This document shows positions 22,392-33,665 of a stretch of DNA of 64,000 nucleotides, in pieces. A program made the position numbers and the translations under genes. The notes beneath the pieces were generated by a model. The model made no database searches and was not told the DNA's origin. It saw nothing but the letters and a program-made list of their open reading frames with translations. The stretch lies in contig NC_079971.1 in the NCBI RefSeq assembly GCF_029852145.1, positions 17,200,667 to 17,264,666 on the forward strand, written 5' to 3'. How positions within the stretch are numbered: position 1 is the stretch's first letter; every line of letters starts with the position of its first letter. This DNA is from Microplitis mediator (Eukaryota > Arthropoda > Insecta > Hymenoptera > Braconidae).

Positions 22392-23011
22392 CCAGAACAG
22401 TAGAGGGTTAAACCAATAAATTAAAAAATTTTTTAACCTCTTCCGCAAGCCACAATGGGAATATAATCTGTATTAGTGGATCTTGGTTGAACTCATCTAT
22501 CTCAGACGGTGAAGTAATTGACAGGTCATATGTTATATTCAGAAGAGACAGAGATAGCCTAACGAGTAATTATAAGCGCGGTGGTGGAGTATTCATAGCG
22601 GTAAAACGTGACATCTCAGCCGAACTGCTAGCAATTGTAAACAATGATATCGAACAAGTATTTGTTAAAATAAAATGTATGGAAAGTGATATCATATGAG
22701 GTTGTATTTCCATACCTCCACTATCTTATCCAGATACTTATTACAATCACGCTGCGACAATATCGTACGTAAGAGCTAAACATCGTAATGGTAAATTATT
22801 AATTACAGGTGATTACAATCTCCCCAGCAGCTACCCGCAAACAGATCGCGAGAATCTTCTATACAGAGAAATGCCCTTATCTGGATGTCAACAATATAAT
22901 GAGGTCTGTAACGTAAATGATCGCACCCTAGATCTGTGTTCCAGTAGCACAGACATAAAAATTTGGAAAATCCAAAAGTGCACGACTCATAAGGCTCATT
23001 TATCATAAAAT
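22381..23011 (+). pseudogene. Jockey-like LINE ORF2, endonuclease part
   Basis: The frame begins VYNQNSRGLN and has the APE-type endonuclease landmarks: SGSWLNSSISD, the GGGVFIAVK block at ~22590, LLITGDYNLP at ~22800 and NDRTLDLC at ~22917. There is one stop after NQ near 22420 and one near 22698. In LINEs this domain nicks the target DNA for reverse transcription. At about 23011 the coding sequence is cut by an insertion and resumes at about 24640. Confidence 0.75.
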
Positions 23012-23184
23012 AATAAAATGATAATAAAAAAATGGCGGGAAGCATGAGTAAATTTAAAATATACACAATTTTCTTTCATCAAAATTTGTTGTGTTTTTTT
23101 TTTTTTTAATTATGTTAGTATTTGTTTGTTAATTATAAAAGAACCTACTCGAAATGTCTCGATTAATAACAAAAAAAAATGTAT

Positions 23185-23221
<37 letters not shown>

Positions 23222-24640
23222 ATTGAAAAAATTCAGGCTTACCAATTAGCAATAAAAAACAGCTGTACTAGGACGGTAATGCGCAAGCGCCCCTGGTGGA
23301 ATAAATGTACGTATAATGTATAGATATATCACCATCCATGTTAATTTCACATAGATATATATAGATATTAGGGTGGCGCAAAAAAACCGACTTTTTTTTT
23401 TCTATCTCGCATGAAAATTTGTTGGTTTACGATGTTTTAAGAAGCCTCTCCACAAATCAGCTCGATAAAAAATTTTTAAGAGGTCGCTCACGAATTTTGA
23501 AAATATCAAAAATGATCGAAATTCGGATTTTTATTAAAAATTTTTTTTTCTCGTGGCAGCAATAGTTTATATTTGTAAAATCATGACTATGCTGAAAATT
23601 TCAGTCCAAAATTTAAATATTTAAACGGCGCTCAAGAATTTCGTATATTAACTGATAATATGTAACTAATAGTTTGAATTAGTTTTTATAACTCAATTAT
23701 TGTCATTTCACTTAAATATAACTTTTGCATAACCAAAAATATACAGAACAGTCTTAAACAATAAAATTTGGTAAGTTTTGAATAGGCGAAAAAACCTACA
23801 AATTGGATTAAAAAATAAAAAAGTATGTAAATAACTTATTATTTCTATTTATCGGGTTATATTTTCATTCATTGTCATGCAAATTGATGGTGAAAAAATC
23901 GAGAAGCTTTATTATTAATATTTAAGGGTCGCTTAAAAACGTCTAAGAGACTGCGCTTGGAAACATTCAAAATTCTTGAGCACCGTTTAAATATTTAAAT
24001 TTTGGGCTGAAATTTTCAGCATAGTCATAAATTTACAAATATAAACTATTGCTGCCACGAGAAAAAAAATATTTTTTAAATAAAAATTCGAATTTCGATC
24101 ATTTTTGATATTTTCAAACTTCGTGAGCGACCTCTTAAAAATTTTTTATCGAGCTGATTTGTGGAGAGGCTTCTTAAAACATCGTAAACCATCAAATTTT
24201 CATGCAAGATGGAAAAAAAAAATAGTCGGTTTTTTTGCGCCACCCTAATAGATACAGTTATACAGCCTTTTTTATTCTTTTACTAATTGTAATTAAACGA
24301 CACTGGTTACCTAACCATTTGCAATAGGAGACCTACAAATCTCTCAAAGAATTTGAAAAGAAAAAAAAATTTGATTCAATTACTGGATTTTTTTGCAAGT
24401 TATCATGTATACGGGATTCGTACATGACGGAAAGGAAACTTCTTTCAACTATTTTGATTTTTTTTTCGGTTTTATTGGACTAAATAAAATTTTTGAAAAG
24501 TATGGAATTAATCTCCATTAAATTGTCTTCAAAATAGTATGTAAAATATCTTAATTGCGTGAACTAACAAGGGTATATTAATTGAAATAGTAGCCGAAGT
24601 GAGGCGAAAAAAATTTTTCGATCGTAAAGCACACTCTGAT
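23012..24640. mobile_element. Insertion splitting the LINE ORF2
   Basis: The ORF2 reading frame is lost at ~23011 and recovered at ~24640. The intervening 1.6 kb ends its first part in a long A-run (23190-23217), which looks like the 3' end of another retroposed sequence. It then holds palindromic element P4. The exact ends and any target duplication could not be fixed by eye. Confidence 0.55.
23370..24246. mobile_element. Palindromic foldback element P4 (877 bp)
   Basis: The ends are AGGGTGGCGCAAAAAAACCG and its complement GCGCCACCCT. Arms of about 400 bases pair across GAGGTCGCTCACGAATTT, GCTGAAAATTTCAG and AATAGTTTATATTTG blocks. The centre is near 23810. It has no ORF. It shares its end type with P1-P3 and lies inside the insertion that interrupts the LINE, so it is among the latest arrivals here. 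Confidence 0.8.
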
Positions 24641-26721
24641 GCTTCGCATCATGAGTCGTGCAATAGTGGAGAGTACATCAGCAATCATTGACAAAGACGA
24701 ACATCATCCACCACTAAGTATTAGTTTTGACATTAAAACTAGTCTCAAGATACATGGTGCACCACTTATGCCTTCGAAAAAGATGACTATGTTGAACTTA
24801 ACCGTTTCTTCCTATGAACTAACTGGATCGAACTATATGAACTGGATTCTCTAGATGGCAAAGTTAGCTGATTTTACAGTAAAATTAATGAGGCAATCAC
24901 TCAATTTGTTCCAGTACACACAAACAAAGTAAATAATTATCCCTGCTGGTTTTTCAAAAAGCAAATAAATATAATAAAACTCAAAAAAGAAGCGCATGCG
25001 AAGTACAAAAAATCACGTTCCAAAGCATCATACAATAATTTCTGCAAATTAAGATTTGAATGCAAAAGAATTAGTGCAAAATGCTGTGACGATTACATAT
25101 CAAAAGTCGAGGGAAAGATAAAAACTGATGCTAGTCAATTTTGGAAATTTATCAAGAGCAAGAAGCGCAATGATCTAGATATCCCATCTTCAATGTTCTG
25201 GGAAGAAAAGACGGCCAACAATGGCAGTGAAGTAAGCGATCTCTTCGCCTCGTTTTTTAAAAATATTTTTGCCACAGATTCTGACAGCACTTTATCCGCA
25301 CCTGTGACCCAGGCTGAAGAAAAATCAACTTATCAAGATGTTAACTTGTCTGAACTTGATGTTTGTTTTGATGACGTCTTCGAACAGCTGCGGAATCAAG
25401 ATGAAAAAAAAGGACCTGGATCTGACGGAGTGCCTAACTTGTTTTTCAAAAGCTGTGCAGCTGGACTCACTGAACTTATAACCCATATTTTTTTTAAATC
25501 ACTAAAGTCTGGTATTTTTCCATCAGACCGGAAGACCTCATGTATTAGTTCAATACATAAAGCAGGCTCTAGATCTTCTGTATCCAACTACAGACCAGTC
25601 TGTATCCAGCCGTCCATCTCCAAACTGTTTGAAAACTTATTTTACCTCATATAGCGGTTTCATTTAAAAACATTATATCTACAAAGCAGCACAGATTCTT
25701 CGGTGGGTGATCCACTGCGAAAAACCTATATCTATATGTTAGCTACATACTTAACGCATTAAACCAATGCACGGATGTTCACGCGATCTACACAGATTTC
25801 AGCAAGGCTTTTAATATGATCGATCATGAAATCTTTGTCAGTAAGCTAAGCCGATACGGTGTAAATACATACTTGTTAGGTAGACATTTGAAAGTACGTG
25901 TCGACGGCCACGTTTCAAATGAATATAAGGTGACTTTTGGTATCCTCCAAGGGTCACATTTAGGGCCAATTTTATTCAGCATCTTCATCAATGATATAGG
26001 CAACGACTTGGAATCAGAATACTTGCTGTATGCTGATGACCTAAAAATATTCAGAAGAAGAACCAGTGGTGATGACATCGGCATCGTTCAACGAGATATT
26101 GAAATACTCAGTAGGTGGCGTGAGGAAAATAAGCTTAAACTGAACATAAAGAAATGTGTAGCTATGTCTTTCTCCCGTTCATCATACCCGTGGCCTGCAG
26201 TGTACCAACTAAATAAACAACTCGTGGAAGTTACATCAACTAAAGATCTAGGTGTCATTTTTGATAAAAAGTTGAGTTTCTCAAGTCACGTAGATAAAAT
26301 AACTTCACAAGCATACAAGATTCTCGGATTCATACTGAGGTCGGGAAGAGGATTCAGGGACTCTCATACGTTAGTTCGACTTTTCTCAGCTCTCGTCCAC
26401 CTGATACGTAAGTACTGCTCTATAATTTGGTCACCCTACACCAATCTTCTTGTCAACAAGGTGGAAAAAACACAAATCAAGGTTTGCAAGTATATAACAT
26501 TCTATATGCGAACTAAAGGATTAAATATAAAAGTCGAAGAAGTGTATGATCAATTTAAGATCAATAAACTTTCCTACGGAAGAGAAGTCGCTGATTTTCT
26601 ATTTTTCTCCAAAAACATAAATGGCCACATTGACTCCCCAGAAATTTTAGAACGATTTGGTCTTGTCTGCAATAAATCAGATTTAAGATCATACAGGTTG
26701 TTGCGTACAACTCAATTATGA
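24640..26721 (+). pseudogene. Jockey-like LINE ORF2, reverse-transcriptase part
   Basis: After the insertion the frame resumes with EHHPPLSISFDIK and, after small breaks, a KLKKEAHAKYKKSRSKASY linker. The reverse transcriptase follows: KKGPGSDGVPNLFFK, NYRPVCIQPSISKLFE, a stop near 25652, then YTDFSKAFNMIDHE, GILQGSHLGPILFS and an intact LLYADDLKIF catalytic block at ~26025-26055. A final open stretch of 301 codons ends at 26721 with the thumb and C-terminal domain (STKDLGVIFDKKLSF). The copy is broken but only mildly decayed, and the catalytic YADD is kept. Confidence 0.85.
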
Positions 26722-26954
26722 AAAATCTATGTGCACTATGGACTGAGGAACAGGATAGCGAATTCAGTTAACGATTATTGTGCTTCCATAAATTTTTTTG
26801 GTGATTCTTTATCATGTTTTTCAACAAAAATAAAAAATATTGTACCACGTCACTAATATAAAACATTAATATAAAATAGTGTGTTATATTATATCCTCGT
26901 TCTGTGCAGTTAATGATTAAACACTACTTCTGTAATAGTTAAAAAAGATGTATA

Positions 26955-26985
26955 AAGGTGTAAATAAATAAATAAATGAATAATG
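26955..26985 (+). repeat. LINE 3' tail, (AAAT)n-like
   Basis: A GTGTAAATAAATAAATAAAT run about 235 bases past the ORF2 stop is the likely 3' end of the LINE on the plus strand. Confidence 0.6.
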
Positions 26986-27393
26986 CGTATCAGAAGTATT
27001 CTCAATGAGGCTTACAAAGGAACCTAGACACTCAAAAGACTTCAAACTCATTAACCAAACGAATTTTTCACTTGAAATACCTTCATTTATTCTATACTCA
27101 TAAAGAGGATATATAATTTAGCTTCCACTCATTATTTTAATCCTTGACATTAAAAAAAATTCTTTATAATTTTCTTATTTCAATTATTTCTTAAATATTA
27201 GATAGAATAAATTTTATTCAATAGCAACTATCCCGGAAATTGAGATTTTGTTGTTATACGTATTGCTAGCAAGGATATATTGGTGAGTGTTATATAAATC
27301 TATCAGTTATATTTCTAATAATAAATTATTCAACAATCACCTGAAGGAATCATAACACCGGCCCACAAAAAAAGTGGTCTGTACTTTTGACAT

Positions 27394-28122
27394 CCTAAAC
27401 ATAAGAGAAAAAAAATGTGTCAATTGAATAATAATTATCCCACACATTTTCCCACACGATTTCCCACACAATTTCCCACACATTGTCCCACACAATTTCC
27501 CATACATTATCCCAAAATGTGTGGAATAATGTGTGGGAAAATGTGTGGCTGAATGTGGGGGAAAATTTGTCGGATAATGTGTTGCTGAATGTGTGGGATA
27601 ATATGTGGCTGAATCTGTGGGATAATGTGTACACAGTAAAAAATATTGTGTAAAATCAACACAGTTTGTGTGTTAAAAACGGTTGACACGAAATTTGTGT
27701 TGAAATTTCGACACAAACTTTGTGTAACTCCTTTTTAACACACAGATTATGTTGAAATATCGTCACAAGAGGGCGCAAAGAATTTTACAGTAACACACAA
27801 AATATGTTAATAAAGAGTGTATAACACATTTTTTATGTTATAAAATAAAGTGACACAAACTTTGTGTTAGTTTAACACACTACAATTTTTAACACAAACT
27901 GTTTTCGACACAAATACACAATATTTTTTACTGTGCAGAAAAATGTGTGGGGAAATGTGTGGGATATCGTGTGGGAAAATGTGTGCGATAATGTGTGGCT
28001 GAATATGTCGGATAATGTGTGGGGAAAATGAGTGGGATAATGTGTAGCCGAATGTGCGGCTGAATATGTGGGATAATTATTATTGAATTGACACATATCA
28101 TTTTTTCTCTTACGTTTAGGAC
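27394..28122. mobile_element. Motif-array element, CCCACACATTTT type, with nested insertion
   Basis: The ends are CCTAAACATAAGAG and the complement of CCTAAACGTAAGAG, each followed inward by ATGTGTCAATTSAATA. The inner sequence is many copies of TGTGTGGGATAATGTGTGGC, in one orientation at 27455-27510 and the other at 27517-27630 and 27940-28075. A second, unrelated element (27633-27934) sits inside it. Confidence 0.65.
27633..27934. mobile_element. Nested miniature element, AACACAAA motif array (302 bp)
   Basis: The ends are ACAGTAAAAAATATTGTGT and its exact complement ACACAATATTTTTTACTGT. Its interior repeats TTTGTGTTG / CAACACAAA-like words in both orientations. It interrupts the TGTGTGGG array and is therefore younger than it. 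Confidence 0.7.
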
Positions 28123-28279
28123 GTCAGAATGTTCATCGTGATTTACGTATTGGATTTATTTTCTTTCGTTGAACAGTTCTGTCTGATTCAATCGTTTGAA
28201 TTTATTATTTTCGAATAACTCTGATTTTTATGGCAGGTTCTTTTGTTAGCTTCTAGCATAACCATGTCTTTGTTTTTCT

Positions 28280-29110
28280 ATGCAAGATTAAAAATTTTTT
28301 TTGTTATCAACAAAAACGTTCTGTAAGTAAAGCTTCTGTCGACTTTGATCGATTACTGGATAAAGATTTTTCTCATGCCGTAAACTAAATCAACCAAATA
28401 AAATAATTCGATCTTTTCTGAATCGTCTGGTCACAAAGTTTATATGAAAATGTTAATCATTAATTATGAAAATAATTATTTAATTTAATTAACACAAAAA
28501 AATACTAGCCTAACAGCTGCTTCATGTACCGACGTGATCTGCGCATATCCATAGTGGGGAGAAGTTGCGCGCGTTGCCATGAGCTATTTAAAAGTCCAAT
28601 TCTAAATGATTAGGAAATTAATAATTTTTGTGAAATTAAGTTTTTTTTTTAAATATTACTACAATATTTTTCAATAATGCTATCAATTGTAATATAAAAT
28701 TTTCATTAATAAATTGAATTTATAGTATGAAAATAAATAATTGCCTGAAATAAAATTATTCGCGCACTTTGAATTTTAAATAAGTCATGGTGACGCGCAC
28801 GACTTTTCCCCACTATGAATATGCGCAGACCACGTCGGTACATAGAGCAGCGGTTAGGCTAGTATTTTTTTGTGTTGATAAGATTAAATAATTATTTTCA
28901 TAATTAATAATTAACATTTTCATATAAACTTTGTGACCAAACGATTCAGAAAAGATTGAATTATTTTATTTGGTACATTTAGTTTACTGCATGAGAAAAA
29001 TCTTTATCCAGTATTCGATTAAAGTCGACAGAGGCTTTACTTGCAAAACGCTTTTGTTAATAACAGAAAAAATTACAACTTTTTTTGCTAGGTTTTTGTA
29101 CCGTAAGATT
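28280..29110. repeat. Large inverted repeat (~830 bp)
   Basis: The arm at 28300-28600 returns inverted at 28790-29090. Matched blocks include ATTACTGGATAAAGATTTTT, a CTGCGCATATCCATAGTGGG block against CCCACTATGAATATGCGCAG, and ACTAGCCTAACAGCTGC against GCAGCGGTTAGGCTAGT. The centre is near 28695. The ends are not AGGGTG-like, so it is a foldback element of another family. It has no ORF. Confidence 0.7.
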
Positions 29111-29561
29111 TATCACATTTTTCTCTATTTTATTTGATTTCTTATTTTCGTATGGCAATTTTTGCCCACAAAGTTTCGTAGTAGGGGAAGTAGACTAGTT
29201 GCTAATGAGGGTGGGTCTTTGCTTTGCAAGAACCCCAGCCCACTGCTCTGTCCAAGTAAATAAAAATTTTGTTGGAGGTCAGCCTAAGCCAGGGTTCATT
29301 CCGCAAATTCCGGTGGCTGCTGGTAAAAATCGCGAAGACAAAAAGCGATTTTTCTTAAAAATATTGATAATATGTTGCCTATATTGCACTATACATATTT
29401 TCGATGAAATCACAGTGTCTCCTGATTGCCAAGCCATAACAAACTGTCAATTTATCTATCAACTAACCAGTGAGCTTACATTTCCGCCAAGTACTTTTTA
29501 TTCGATTTTTTCCGCTTTTATCTACAGTTTCACTATTTTTTTTACATACTCGCGGATTTTT

Positions 29562-29870
29562 ATGATCTGTTTGTCTCATAAGGATGCTTGACAGAGGGGT
29601 TGAAGCTTATGGCACAAGTTTCACACTTATTACACAGTATAACGATTTTAAAACCAAGTTCTCGTTGTGAATCTGTTTCAAATTTGACTTTTCTGTCATT
29701 TGATTTTGATTTTACAAATTCACTTATTGCTGCAAACACTGTTACAAAATTAAAAATTCTATGTTCAATCGAAGAATCACGGGCATCTAAAATCTCGTTC
29801 TGCAATTAAATTTTTTTTCGGACGCACTGAAACTACTCTCATCCGTCTCAGATGTTTTTGAATTGAAAAC
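29562..29870 (-). pseudogene. Mutator-like (MULE) transposase N-terminal fragment
   Basis: An 81-codon frame contains RIFNFVTVFAAISEFV, then CNKCETC and KHPYETNR. Order and spacing resemble the N-terminal domain of the insect Mutator-like transposase family, as I recall it: a hydrophobic IVDF.. block, a degenerate zinc site, then Y-E-x-NRR. Similar sequence continues upstream after a one-base shift at an A-run (SFSASEKK). The frame stops just where the DDE domain should begin, and nothing further is found on the left. It is a truncated relic in Irk intron 2. Confidence 0.5.
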
Positions 29871-31274
29871 ATTTCTCCTCTTTCTACATTTTGATATTCG
29901 CATTTCGCAGATGTTCTTTTATTTTTAGAATACTTGCAGAGCATTTCGATTAGGGTTTAAATCAAATTTGATTTAAAACGCAAAACTATCTGCAAAAAGT
30001 TGAAATTAAACGCATAACTTTACAACGTAGCAGAACTGTTTGAAATGACCAAATTCCATTATTCCTATAAGGTAAGTAAATTTAGCATTCAGGGACAAAA
30101 TTAACTTATTATGATGACATTTTTTACTTGCGACGACAATGAAAAGGAAAAACACAGGTGCTGCGTGCTATAGAGCCAGCTGCTAATTAGTTTACCTTTG
30201 CCTACTTTCTACTGTTCCAAAATGTCCTTACAAATATGCGTATTTCTCTAAAAATATTTACCGAATCGATTTAAAATTTTAAGGGAATATACTCAAATAT
30301 ATGTACTTTCCAAAAATGCATAGTTTTTTTCTTTTTTTTTTTTTTTTTTCATTTTAACTAACGTATAACCCCTCAAAACTATCCCATGATAGTGAGTGCT
30401 CGGAAAGATGAGGCTAACCTTACTCAACAGAGTAATTAAAAGTTCTATGTCTTCACTCTTAAATTAGTAACAGTTCAGCTGCGTTAGGTATCGATGCTGC
30501 AGATCGTGTTAATATTATGTATAGTTGAATAATAATTAGAAATCCCCAATAAAATTATTCATCTCTATTGATTATTAGTGTGGTTGTATTAACAAGAGTT
30601 CGCTCAATTGTTTTTTCATCTTGTTATAGAAGCGTTGCATGACCCTCTTGCGTTTTAGTTTTGCATCAGTTTTCAAAGTACGTGAATTTTGAAATAACAG
30701 TTTTATGAAAAGTTATAATTATTCGATTTGATTCTGCAATTTATATGAACGATCGTAATTGTCAAACCTCAAAATGATACACAGATTGTTTTTTTCATGA
30801 ATTCTGAAACATGTTTTGAATATTCTTACTGACTATGTAGATATTATCTTCATCGCTTCATAATAGTAAGTGATAAGCTACTATCTAATTAAATTTGAAG
30901 TTTATACATGTGAGAGTTTGAGAAAAAACTAGATAAATACAAAGATACTGAAGAACGACAATCATTTGTAATTTATAATCACGTATGATCATTTGTAGTC
31001 ATGTCTAATTATGTATGAACATATATGATCATATTTAAATATTTTTCTTGAAATTTTTGAAAATTCACATTAAATTTAAAAAAACGAACACAATTTACAT
31101 TAATTTTATTCGATTTAAAACTGACGTTTTTTACACCTTAAACAAAATTTTTTTCTGATAATAATAAATGACTAGTATTACGTTATTAATTATGATTAAA
31201 TGAATAAAAATATTTTGTAATCAAAAAAACAATTTGAAAACAGCAGTATAGCAAAATTGAGTATTAGCACCAAC
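29871..31274. other. No gene seen; Irk intron 2
   Basis: AT-rich sequence without supported frames. 30958-31035 carries a few ATGATCAT/ATGAACAT words like the array at 50127-51351, too few to call an element. Confidence 0.45.
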
Positions 31275-32332
31275 CTGTACTGTAGCGTGAATCATCTTGA
31301 ATTTTATAAAAATCAGTAAGTTCTCGCCCAGAGCACAATGGCGTATCAACTTGAGTAGTAGAATTAAAAAGTGAATGATCTACTTCATACCCTTGGCGTT
31401 CTTTCGAATAATCTACCATTGGCTCAAAGCGATGACCCCATAAAATTTCGTGAGGTAAATAACTGGATCTTGCTTGAGTAGTTTGTCCAGTGGATTCAAT
31501 TGTGCCTTCAAGAATAACAACAACTTCGAATCTTTCTGTCAGCATATCTTCGGCTGACATATCATAGAATGGTGAGTCAGCGTTGATTTGATGAATTATC
31601 GTCATAGGCCAAATAAAGAAGATATTGCTATTTTTACCATCTGTACCAACATTCAATTCTTCTTGATTGAGAGTAAGTATTTCTCCTTCTTTAGTTGTCG
31701 TAGATCGGATTACTTGTGCCCTTACGGTGGCACCAATTATATGAGATTTCCTCATATCAGCAACTCGAAACATGAAACAAAGTTCACCATCTCGCTGACA
31801 GATTACTGCGTTTCGTGAAAATAATAATGTCTGTGTGCGTTGTTTTGGTCTGCTCATTTTAGCAAATACAATACCAACCATAAATGATTGAATCATGACA
31901 CCAGCAATACTCTGAATGCACATTACAAATATTGCTTCAGGGCATTCTTCCGTTGTCGATCGGCTACCATATCCAATAGTGTGTTGAGTTTCAACCGAGA
32001 ATAAGAAACAACTGGTGAACGAAAAAATATTGTAAATACATGGTGTCCAATTATTCTTAGCTTGAAAGGGAGGTAAATGGTTTTTTTCAAAGTCCCCATG
32101 AGTAAAGGCTATAAGCCACCAAATGACTGCAAAACCAAGCCAAGATAAAACGAAACTTAGCGTAAAACAGAGTAATGTCCAACGCCATTGTGTGTCAACA
32201 AGTGTCGTGAAAATATCTTGAAGAAAACGCAACGATCTGCGAGATATTCGAGATTGTAGGACGTTGCAATCACCATTTTTGAATACTGCTCGTCTACGAG
32301 ATCTCCTTATTGGCCCTGTTCTGTAGCGGCTC
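31275..32332 (-). CDS. Irk: Irk inward-rectifier K+ channel, exon 2 (channel core)
   Basis: This exon encodes nearly the whole Kir channel. It follows acceptor TATTTCAG and ends at donor CAG|GTTGGT. In the joined protein (485 residues) it covers a slide helix, M1 at ~128-153, the pore loop with K+ selectivity filter TIGYG at 195-199, M2 at ~211-234, and the PIP2-binding PKQR motif at ~239-242. After these comes the cytoplasmic immunoglobulin-like domain. Cys175 and Cys207 flank the pore as in Kir channels, where they form the outer disulfide. The protein is a tetrameric plasma-membrane channel that conducts K+ inward and sets resting potential or epithelial K+ flow. At the M2 position where strong rectifiers have Asp, this protein has Gln225 (VMIQSF), so weaker rectification is inferred. 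No frame break or stop is seen. Confidence 0.95.
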
Positions 32333-32849
32333 CTGAAATATAATAGCAACCTATATTAAAAAGTTCATGAAAGTAAAACTCCATAAAATATTGATGTCTT
32401 TTTGTTTATATGGATATTTATGACGAAGTATTTTATGAACTCATGTGAATTGTAAGATAAGTATTCAGATTTCTGTACTTTAAAATCTCTATTTTTTAAT
32501 GGATTTCGTGTAGATATTAAAAGTATAAGAAGCACATTTCCAAAATACTGATTGTGAATCATTTTGTAACTTCAGGTGAAAGACTGATTTGAGGAACGAG
32601 GTCTAGTTAGTAGTTTCTTAGTGATAAATTTCATTGAAATTGTAGTTACTTGATCAATCTAGCATAAAATATTTGTTGTTTCGACTGTATCATCGACTGG
32701 GATGATCGAAGCAACTGCTGAGGCCACTAACATTAGGGAGTCTAGGAGGCCATAGTTTCATCTAATATCAAAACATCTGAGGAAACAAGATTATTTACCA
32801 GAGCGTGTCTCTATTCAAATAATACCAGATCTCGACGTTTGAGACTCCT
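32333..32849. other. No gene seen; start of Irk intron 1
   Basis: The ~500 bases beyond exon 2 hold no coding signal or recognised repeat. They are unannotated Irk intron. Confidence 0.5.
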
Positions 32850-33570
32850 AGGAAGCCATCCTGACTATTCTCACGAGGATTTCCGATTATACGCATGTGT
32901 ATACGTACGTACGTAGTCTGTATGTATGTATGTATGTATGTATGTATGTACGACTGTATTTAAATATTCAGTAATTTTTGAACGCATGACTCGATTTCGA
33001 TCTCCAAGGTAGCATTCGACATGGCTTATCAGTTCCTACGAGCTGTGAAAAATTGAGCTTAATCGGTACAGTGCGTCCGGGGATATTTCGAAATTACAAT
33101 TTTTTCAAAAATGTTTTTTTTTTGATAACTTGTAATGTGCTGGATGGATTAATTCCAAAATCTAATTAGCTCTGAAACTTCATAAGCCGCGTCGAATTCC
33201 ACCTCAACCATCAAAATCGGATTGTTCGTTCAAAAGAAACTGTAAACAAAAGAATTAAAATGATAATTTTTTTTTTTAATTTTTTTGGGAATTTCTCAAT
33301 AACGACAAGATTAATCAATTTAAAAATATAATCAGCTCTAGAAATTAATGAAACGCGTCGATTGCCACCTCAACCGTCTCAATCGCTTAATTTGTTTGAG
33401 AAAATCATCGGAGAAAGAAATAATAAAAAAGGTTTTTTGCGAATATTTTCAAAACGACTGAACTAATCATTTCCAAAATTCAATTAGTTCAAAAACTGAA
33501 CGAATCGCGCTGATTGCTATATTGAACATCAAAATCCATCAATTAGTTCAAAAGATATCAACGACGAAGA
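32850..33570 (+). repeat. AACTTCCCGCT-family repeat, partial copy
   Basis: It contains the family core CTCGACGTTTGAG, then CTAGGAAGCCATCCTGACTA, then a TGTA/TACG microsatellite (32895-32950), then GAACGCATGACTCGATTT and two further ~110-base internal repeats with CCACCTCAACC. The full copy at 46166-47670 shows the same order. The terminal AACTTCCCGCT is missing here. Confidence 0.65.
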
Positions 33571-33593
33571 GTTGAAGTTATAACATTTTATGT

Positions 33594-33665
33594 CATGTCC
33601 AGACATGATCATATCTAATTTCAGACCTGATCATGCTTGAAAAGACATGGTTATGTCTGAACATT
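33594..33665. repeat. Short CTGATCATG motif array
   Basis: About 70 bases hold several ATGATCATAT / CTGATCATGC / GACATG words in both orientations. The motif is intermediate between those of the larger arrays at 42125 and 50127. Confidence 0.45.

Noticed and set aside
27395..28096. His/Phe/Thr-rich minus-strand frames
   Set aside because: They are translations of the TGTGTGGG motif array and are not genes.
29199..29591. 130-codon plus-strand frame with a hydrophobic segment
   Set aside because: No recognisable family; it covers the end of an inverted repeat and overlaps the MULE-like frame. Composition alone explains it.
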